Program-made: the position numbers and the translations under genes
Notes under the pieces: model-generated
What the model was told of the DNA's origin: nothing
The model's database searches: none
What the model saw: only the letters and a program-made list of their open reading frames with translations
Assembly: GCA_049612785.1 (NCBI GenBank)
Contig: JBMZBW010000087.1
Location: forward strand, 1 to 11,652
DNA: 11,652 bases
Reading direction: 5' to 3'
Source of the DNA: UBA7985 sp049612785
Lineage (GTDB): Bacteria > Pseudomonadota > Alphaproteobacteria > UBA7985
Shown here: piece after piece, positions 7,191 to 11,652 of the stretch
How the letters are laid out: every line of letters starts with the position of its first letter
Numbering within the stretch: position 1 is the first letter of the stretch

Positions 7191-8153
7191 ATGCTGAAGA
7201 AACTCGCTGTGGGTGCTGCGGCACTCGTTGCAACCAGCACAGCCGCACATGCGGAACAACTGGTTGATTCCATTCACTTCTTGATTCCAGGCGGCGCAGG
7301 CGGCGGCTGGGATGGTACCGCTCGCGGCACCGGTGAAGCTCTGACGGGCGCAGGCATCGTTGGCTCTGCTTCCTACGAGAACATGTCCGGTGGCGGCGGT
7401 GGTGTTGCCATCGGTCACCTGATCGAAAACGCTGACTCCATGCACGGAACCCTGATGGTGAACTCTACACCTATCGTGATTCGTTCCCTGCAGGGCGTTT
7501 TCCCGTACAACTTCTCGGACCTGACCATGATTGCGGGCACCATTGGTGACTTTGGCGCTCTGGTTGTGACCCCTGGTTCTGCTACCACGCTGGCTGATCT
7601 GGTTGCTGCTTACAACGCAGACGCCAACTCCATCGCTATGGGTGGTGGTTCCGTACCGGGCGGCATGGATCACCTGATTGGTGCTATGGTCATGAACGCT
7701 GCTGGTGCTGACGCAACGAAGATCGCTTACCTGCCGTTTGACGCGGGTGGTGTGGCTCTGGCTGCTCTGCTGGCTGGTGAGATCGAAGTTCTCTCCACCG
7801 GTCTGGGTGAAGCTCTGGCACAGTCCAAGGCTGGCGAAGTTGATATCCTGTGTATCACCAGCGACGCTCGCGTTGCAGACGCTCCAGACGTACCAACCTG
7901 TTCCGAAGCTGGCGCTGATGGCGCGTACTTCGTGAACTGGCGTGGTTTCTTCGCGGCTCCGGGTCTGCCTGATGACAAGGCTGACGCTTACCGCGCTGCC
8001 ATCGCTGCGATGTACAGCACGCCTGAGTGGGAAGCTGTTCGTGCGCGCAACGGTTGGGTTGAGATTCACAACCCAGGCGACGATTTCGTAGCCTTCCTGG
8101 AAAACCAGGAACAGATCATTGGTGATCTGATGCGTTCCATGGGCTTCCTCTAA
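7191..8153 (+). CDS. tctC: Tripartite tricarboxylate transporter solute-binding protein TctC
   Basis: A 320-residue periplasmic binding protein of the TctC (Bug) family, the high-affinity capture component of TTT transporters for carboxylates. A clean Sec signal peptide has KK at 3-4, an alanine-rich core and cleavage after AHA (residue 21). The mature start IHFLIPGGAGGGWDGTAR matches the family signature, in which glycine-rich loops and water-mediated contacts hold a carboxylate. Length is normal. Codons are strongly biased toward GCT, GGT, CTG and AAC, unlike the neighbouring genes, as expected for an abundant periplasmic protein. The strong ribosome-binding site and the hairpin directly after the gene fit production in excess over the membrane subunits. 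The ligand cannot be read from sequence; the family takes citrate, aromatic acids and other carboxylates. Confidence 0.93.
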   Translation: MLKKLAVGAAALVATSTAAHAEQLVDSIHFLIPGGAGGGWDGTARGTGEALTGAGIVGSASYENMSGGGGGVAIGHLIENADSMHGTLMVNSTPIVIRSLQGVFPYNFSDLTMIAGTIGDFGALVVTPGSATTLADLVAAYNADANSIAMGGGSVPGGMDHLIGAMVMNAAGADATKIAYLPFDAGGVALAALLAGEIEVLSTGLGEALAQSKAGEVDILCITSDARVADAPDVPTCSEAGADGAYFVNWRGFFAAPGLPDDKADAYRAAIAAMYSTPEWEAVRARNGWVEIHNPGDDFVAFLENQEQIIGDLMRSMGFL

Positions 8154-8165
8154 GCCAATAACGCC

Positions 8166-8201
8166 GGGGAAGGGAGCCGCACAAGGCTCCCTTCTTTCCC
8201 C
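8166..8201 (+). terminator. Hairpin between tctC and tctB (partial terminator or mRNA stabiliser)
   Basis: AAGGGAGCC (8170-8178) pairs perfectly with GGCTCCCTT (8185-8193) across a six-base loop. The stem can be extended by GGGGA (8166-8170) with TCCCC (8197-8201) around an internal bulge. It is followed by a short pyrimidine run rather than a strong U tract, so it is more likely to attenuate transcription or protect the tctC mRNA 3' end than to stop transcription fully. It starts about 13 bases after the tctC stop. Confidence 0.75.
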
Positions 8202-8264
8202 AAAACAGCTTTCAAGCTAACATTCTGTTTCTAAACAACTTTGCTCACCTGACGGGTAGTGATC
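8202..8264 (+). promoter_or_regulatory. tctB leader region
   Basis: This 63-base stretch between the hairpin and tctB carries a small palindrome, AGCTTtcAAGCT (8207-8218), and no clear Shine-Dalgarno sequence (only GGGT about eight bases before ATG 8265). I see no convincing promoter. Weak initiation here would fit lower output of tctB and tctA than of tctC. Confidence 0.3.
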
Positions 8265-8807
8265 ATGTCTCGCCTTTTGTCTGCAGATCGGATTGTTGGG
8301 TTCATCCTGCTGATCCTGTGTTGTCTGTTCACATATTTCGCCTTTGACCTCGCAAAGACGATTCCGCCGTTTTTCCAGAACCAACCCATGCGCGTGGATA
8401 CGCTGCCAAGGATTTTGGGTATCGCAGGAATTCTGGCGTCGATCGTGACCATCATTGCCCCGACCACGGGCGCCAAGCGTGAGCCGCAAAACAAGCAGCT
8501 CAAGGAAAACGAGGACCGGATGGCGGACTTGAGCTTTGCCAACTTTGGTCAGGCCAAGTGGGGACAACTGATCGCCATGATCGCGCTGATGATTGTCTAC
8601 TCGACCTATCTGCGCGCGGGCGGGTTCATCCCGGCCACCTTCTTCCTGCTGCTGTTCGGTAGCATCATTCTGGGCGAGCGCCGGTGGATTGCGATGGTGA
8701 TTGTTTCCATCGCTGCACCTTTGGCCATTTGGCTGCTCGTGACTTACGTGCTCGACCGCACCATTCCGCCCTTGCCCAAGGCGCTCATGAACATGTTGGG
8801 GGCTTAA
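8265..8807 (+). CDS. tctB: Tripartite tricarboxylate transporter small membrane subunit TctB
   Basis: A 180-residue inner-membrane protein, the small, poorly conserved subunit of TTT transporters. Hydrophobic segments lie at about residues 9-30, 47-65, 99-115, 118-137 and 142-162, with a charged loop between the second and third (about 70-96, rich in K, E and R). The four-to-five helix plan fits TctB, and position between tctC and tctA makes the call firm although the sequence alone is weakly diagnostic. It is slightly longer than many homologues. I chose ATG 8265; a GTG two codons earlier (8259) is possible because no strong ribosome-binding site separates them. tctA starts four bases after the stop, and the GGGGG near the tctB end can serve as its ribosome-binding site. 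Confidence 0.88.
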   Translation: MSRLLSADRIVGFILLILCCLFTYFAFDLAKTIPPFFQNQPMRVDTLPRILGIAGILASIVTIIAPTTGAKREPQNKQLKENEDRMADLSFANFGQAKWGQLIAMIALMIVYSTYLRAGGFIPATFFLLLFGSIILGERRWIAMVIVSIAAPLAIWLLVTYVLDRTIPPLPKALMNMLGA

Positions 8808-8811
8808 GCCG

Positions 8812-10356
8812 ATGTTAGAAGGCATCCTGACCGGCCTGAGTGCCGCTTTTACCTTTCAAGCCATCGCTCTGGTGGTTCTGGGCTGTCTGATCGGCTCCTT
8901 TATCGGCATGGTTCCCGGTCTGGGACCGATGCAGGTGATTGCCATCATGATTCCCGTTGCCGTGGGGATCGGAGACCCGTCCGTCGCTATGATCATGCTG
9001 GCCGGGGTTTATTACGGGGCGGTGTTTGGCGGCTCCACCTCATCTATTCTGATCAACGCGCCGGGGGTCGCGTCCACTGTCGCGACCTCGTTCGACGGTT
9101 ACCCCATGGCCCGCAAAGGCTTCGCGGGCAAGGCGCTGACGATTGCAGCAATTTCGTCGTTCGCAGGCGGCACCGTCGGTGCGATCCTGCTGACACTGGC
9201 CGCCAAGCCGCTGGCCGATGTGGCGCTGCTGTTCCAGTCGCCTGAGTATCTGGCGGTGATGATTGTTGGCATGACGGCTGTTGCTGCCTTTGGCGAGCGG
9301 GGCCGGGCTTACAAGGCCGTGTTGATGGTGATTTTCGGCATGATCCTCGCCTCAATCGGTGAAGGCTCACAGTTCGCAAACCGTCCTCGCTTTACCTTTG
9401 GCTATGTGCCGCTGCAGGATGGGATTTCATCCATTACCCTGATCATGGGTCTGTTCGCCGTTCCTGAAGCTTTCTTCCTGATCCTTGACCCCAAGCGGGG
9501 GCAGTACAAAGGCGACGGGGAGAGCAAGGAAATCAACAACATGCGGATCAATGGCAAGGAGGCCAAGGAAATGGCTCCTGTTATTGGTCGCCAGTCGATC
9601 CTTGGTTTCCTGATTGGCGTCATGCCGGGGGCTGGGGCTACCATCGCCTCGCTGATGGGATACGCGATGGAGCGCAACATCGCGCCCAAGGAGAAGCGTG
9701 ATGAGTTCGGCAAAGGGTCCTTGCGGGGGCTGACAGCACCGGAAACCGCCAACAACGCGGCTTCCACGGGGTCTTTCGTGCCCATGCTGACACTGGGGAT
9801 TCCAGGATCAGGGACCACGGCTATTCTGCTGGTTGCGCTGATCTCGCTGGGCGTGCAGCCCGGTCCGGCGCTGATCAATGACAACCCGGACATCTTTTGG
9901 GGCATCATCATTTCCATGTACTTCGGTAACGTGGTGCTGCTGATCCTCAACTATCCGCTGATCCCTTACATCGCCAAGCTGCTCGCGGTTCCGCGGACCT
10001 TCCTGATCCCGTTCGTGCTGTTCTTCTCGATGGTCGGGGCTTATCTGGTGAGCCAGAATCCGACTGAGCTCTACACCATGATTGTTCTGGGGGTGATTAC
10101 GACGCTGCTGCGGTTGGCGAAGTTCCCGATTGCACCGATTGTCATCGGCTTCATCCTTGGCATTCGGATGGAAGATAATCTGGGCCGCGCGCTGACCGAT
10201 CCGGATTACTCTGGTTTCAGCTTCATTTGGGAGCGTCCCATGACGCTGGTGTTCCTGCTGATCGCTGCGGCCATGTTGCTCTACCCCATGATCGAAGGCC
10301 GGCTGGCGCGTCGCGAGCGCAAGAAAGCCCGCGACACGCAAGTCACCCAGGACTAA
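8812..10356 (+). CDS. tctA: Tripartite tricarboxylate transporter large membrane subunit TctA
   Basis: A 514-residue multispanning inner-membrane protein, the transport channel of the TTT system, driven by an ion gradient rather than ATP. It is nearly all hydrophobic helices with about 10-12 spans. Family motifs are present: GMVPGLGPM (32-40), GGSTSSILINAPG (73-85), GVMPGAGAT (269-277) and TLGIPGSGTT (327-336). The paired PG-G loops in the two halves fit an internally duplicated transporter with two substrate-facing loops. The C-terminus is a short basic cytoplasmic tail (RLARRERKKARD). Length is as expected and I see no frameshift. It follows tctB by four bases. The AtuA-like gene begins nine bases after the TAA, in the same reading frame, so the two are surely co-transcribed. 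Confidence 0.96.
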   Translation: MLEGILTGLSAAFTFQAIALVVLGCLIGSFIGMVPGLGPMQVIAIMIPVAVGIGDPSVAMIMLAGVYYGAVFGGSTSSILINAPGVASTVATSFDGYPMARKGFAGKALTIAAISSFAGGTVGAILLTLAAKPLADVALLFQSPEYLAVMIVGMTAVAAFGERGRAYKAVLMVIFGMILASIGEGSQFANRPRFTFGYVPLQDGISSITLIMGLFAVPEAFFLILDPKRGQYKGDGESKEINNMRINGKEAKEMAPVIGRQSILGFLIGVMPGAGATIASLMGYAMERNIAPKEKRDEFGKGSLRGLTAPETANNAASTGSFVPMLTLGIPGSGTTAILLVALISLGVQPGPALINDNPDIFWGIIISMYFGNVVLLILNYPLIPYIAKLLAVPRTFLIPFVLFFSMVGAYLVSQNPTELYTMIVLGVITTLLRLAKFPIAPIVIGFILGIRMEDNLGRALTDPDYSGFSFIWERPMTLVFLLIAAAMLLYPMIEGRLARRERKKARDTQVTQD

Positions 10357-10365
10357 AACCGTCGA

Positions 10366-11652
10366 ATGGTTAAAGTCCTCATTCCTTCCGGCGCGCTCGG
10401 GATCAGTGTCGATCCCGACGCGCTCGAAAGGGGCTTGCAGATGCAGCCCGATATCATTGCCATCGACGGTGGTTCAACCGACAGCGGCCCGCACTACTTA
10501 GGCACCGGCACGTGCAAGTATTCGCGCGCGTCGGTAAAGCGCGAATGGCGGCTGCTGATGCTTGCGCGGGCGCGGCTGGGTGTGCCTTTGCTGGTTGGAA
10601 CCGCAGGGACCTGCGGGACGGATTCCATGGTCGATTGGCTGCTGGATATCACGCGGGAAATCGCAGCAGAGGAGGGGCAAAAGCTCCGCGTGGCTGCGCT
10701 CTATTGCTCGCAGGAGCCTCAAGACGTCGCGCAAGCGTTCACCAACGGAACCGTTTCCGCTTTGCCGGGCGCGCCGGAAATATCTGAACCAAAAATGATA
10801 GGCGACTGCACCAACATCGTTGCTTTGGCCGGGGCGGAGCAAATCAACACGGCCCTGGGCACCGGGGCTGAAATCGTGATTGCCGGTCGATCAACGGATA
10901 CTGCGGTGATCGCGGCTTTACCGCTGGCAAAGGGGTGTCACCCCGGCGGCGCGTGGCATGGGGCAAAAATTGGCGAGTGTGGTGCCTTGGCGACCAACAA
11001 CCCGGCGACAGGGGCAATCCTGATCGAATTTGATGCCCAAGGGTTTACGGTGCGTCCAACGGGCAAAGACGTCCTCGCCACGCCAACAACCGTGTCGGCT
11101 CACATGCTCTACGAGAACACCGATCCCTTCATTCTCTACGAACCCGGCGGACATCTCGATGTCACCAAAGCGCGGTATGAGCCGGTGGACGGCGATAGCG
11201 TGCGGGTGCAGGGCAGCGTCTGGACGCCGTCTGACCGCTACACCGTCAAGCTCGAAGGTGCGCGCTTGGCGGGGTTTCAGACCGTCTCACTCGTCCTGGT
11301 CCGCGACCAGCGCTATGTCGCCCATATTGACCAGTGGATCCGACAGCTCCAAACCACATTCGCCCAACGCGAAGGGGACAATATCAGCGGCAGCTACACG
11401 CTCGAATTCCGCTTGATCGGCTCTAACGCCACACTGGGGCCGATGGAAACGCGGCGAGAAGGGGCGCATGAAATCGGCGTGCTTTCGGTCATCACGGCTG
11501 ACAGTCAGCAAGCGGCCAACGACATCGCAAAGCTCCTCAACCCCTATTTGCTGCATTACGCTTTGACAGCAAACGAGCCGATGCCAACCTTTGCTTTTCC
11601 GTTTTCACCCCCGGAAATGGATCGTGGTGCCTTGCACGAGTTTACGCTCAAC
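10366..11652 (+). CDS. AtuA-like (DUF1446) protein, 3' end cut by window
   Basis: I translated 429 residues from ATG 10366 to the window edge, all open. The N-terminal VLIPSGALG, IAIDGGSTDSGPHYLG (31-46), GTAGTCGTDSMVDW (78-91), AGRSTDTAVIAALPLA (173-188) and YEPGGHLDVTKARYE (258-272) match the acyclic-terpene-utilisation AtuA/DUF1446 family. AtuA is needed for citronellol and geraniol breakdown in Pseudomonas, but the biochemical reaction of the family is not settled, and many members lie in other carboxylate or CoA-ester operons. No signal peptide, so cytoplasmic. ATG 10366 is the first start after the in-frame tctA TAA; there is no clear ribosome-binding site, so translation is probably coupled to tctA. 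A partner gene such as DUF4387 often follows in such clusters (recalled, not visible here). The function in this locus is probably processing the imported acid or its CoA ester. Confidence 0.85.
   Translation, partial: MVKVLIPSGALGISVDPDALERGLQMQPDIIAIDGGSTDSGPHYLGTGTCKYSRASVKREWRLLMLARARLGVPLLVGTAGTCGTDSMVDWLLDITREIAAEEGQKLRVAALYCSQEPQDVAQAFTNGTVSALPGAPEISEPKMIGDCTNIVALAGAEQINTALGTGAEIVIAGRSTDTAVIAALPLAKGCHPGGAWHGAKIGECGALATNNPATGAILIEFDAQGFTVRPTGKDVLATPTTVSAHMLYENTDPFILYEPGGHLDVTKARYEPVDGDSVRVQGSVWTPSDRYTVKLEGARLAGFQTVSLVLVRDQRYVAHIDQWIRQLQTTFAQREGDNISGSYTLEFRLIGSNATLGPMETRREGAHEIGVLSVITADSQQAANDIAKLLNPYLLHYALTANEPMPTFAFPFSPPEMDRGALHEFTLN

Noticed and set aside
7074..8069. Long open frame (331 codons) antisense to tctC
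   Set aside because: It mirrors the biased codons of tctC, has a serine/threonine/glutamine-heavy sequence with no recognisable domain, and no ribosome-binding site. It is a shadow of a highly codon-biased gene.
1..11652. Mobile elements, CRISPR arrays, tRNA or rRNA genes, phage or defence genes
   Set aside because: I looked for transposase-like frames, repeated spacers, tRNA-like cloverleaves and terminal repeats and saw none; the window is filled by ordinary metabolic and transport genes.

Overview
The window is a compact, gene-dense stretch of bacterial chromosome, moderately GC-rich, with no gap above about 115 bases. It shows no tRNA or rRNA gene, insertion sequence, phage gene or CRISPR array. 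Family content (PobA, TctABC, TctDE-type regulators, AtuA-like protein) points to a free-living, metabolically versatile proteobacterium. The strong GCT/GGT/CTG codon preference in tctC suggests a gammaproteobacterium, possibly marine, but this placement is a guess from style and not a proven assignment.

Left part (1-1822): a 3'-truncated pobA (4-hydroxybenzoate 3-monooxygenase) runs off the left edge on the minus strand. It is divergent from a small SGNH/GDSL esterase on the plus strand, and they share a 114-bp intergenic region.

Middle part (1809-5963, minus strand): four genes that all overlap by 1 or 4 bases. In transcription order they are a TctD-type response regulator, a TctE-type sensor kinase, a CaiB/BaiF (family III) CoA-transferase and an epoxide-hydrolase-like alpha/beta hydrolase. 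The overlaps indicate one translationally coupled operon that joins signalling and catabolic genes. The hydrolase gene ends inside the 3' end of the convergent esterase gene.

Right part (6076-11652, plus strand): divergent from the regulator operon lie an ABC-type periplasmic solute-binding protein with no ABC permease or ATPase, a complete tripartite tricarboxylate transporter (tctC, tctB, tctA), and an AtuA-like (DUF1446) protein cut by the right edge. A strong hairpin sits between tctC and tctB.

Working model (inference): the periplasmic binding protein and TctE sense a carboxylate. TctD controls both directions from the 112-bp divergent region. TctCBA imports the compound, and the CoA-transferase, AtuA-like protein and hydrolase begin its breakdown as a CoA thioester. 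The substrate cannot be read from the sequence. pobA and the esterase may belong to a separate aromatic-ester or 4-hydroxybenzoate function that happens to adjoin.
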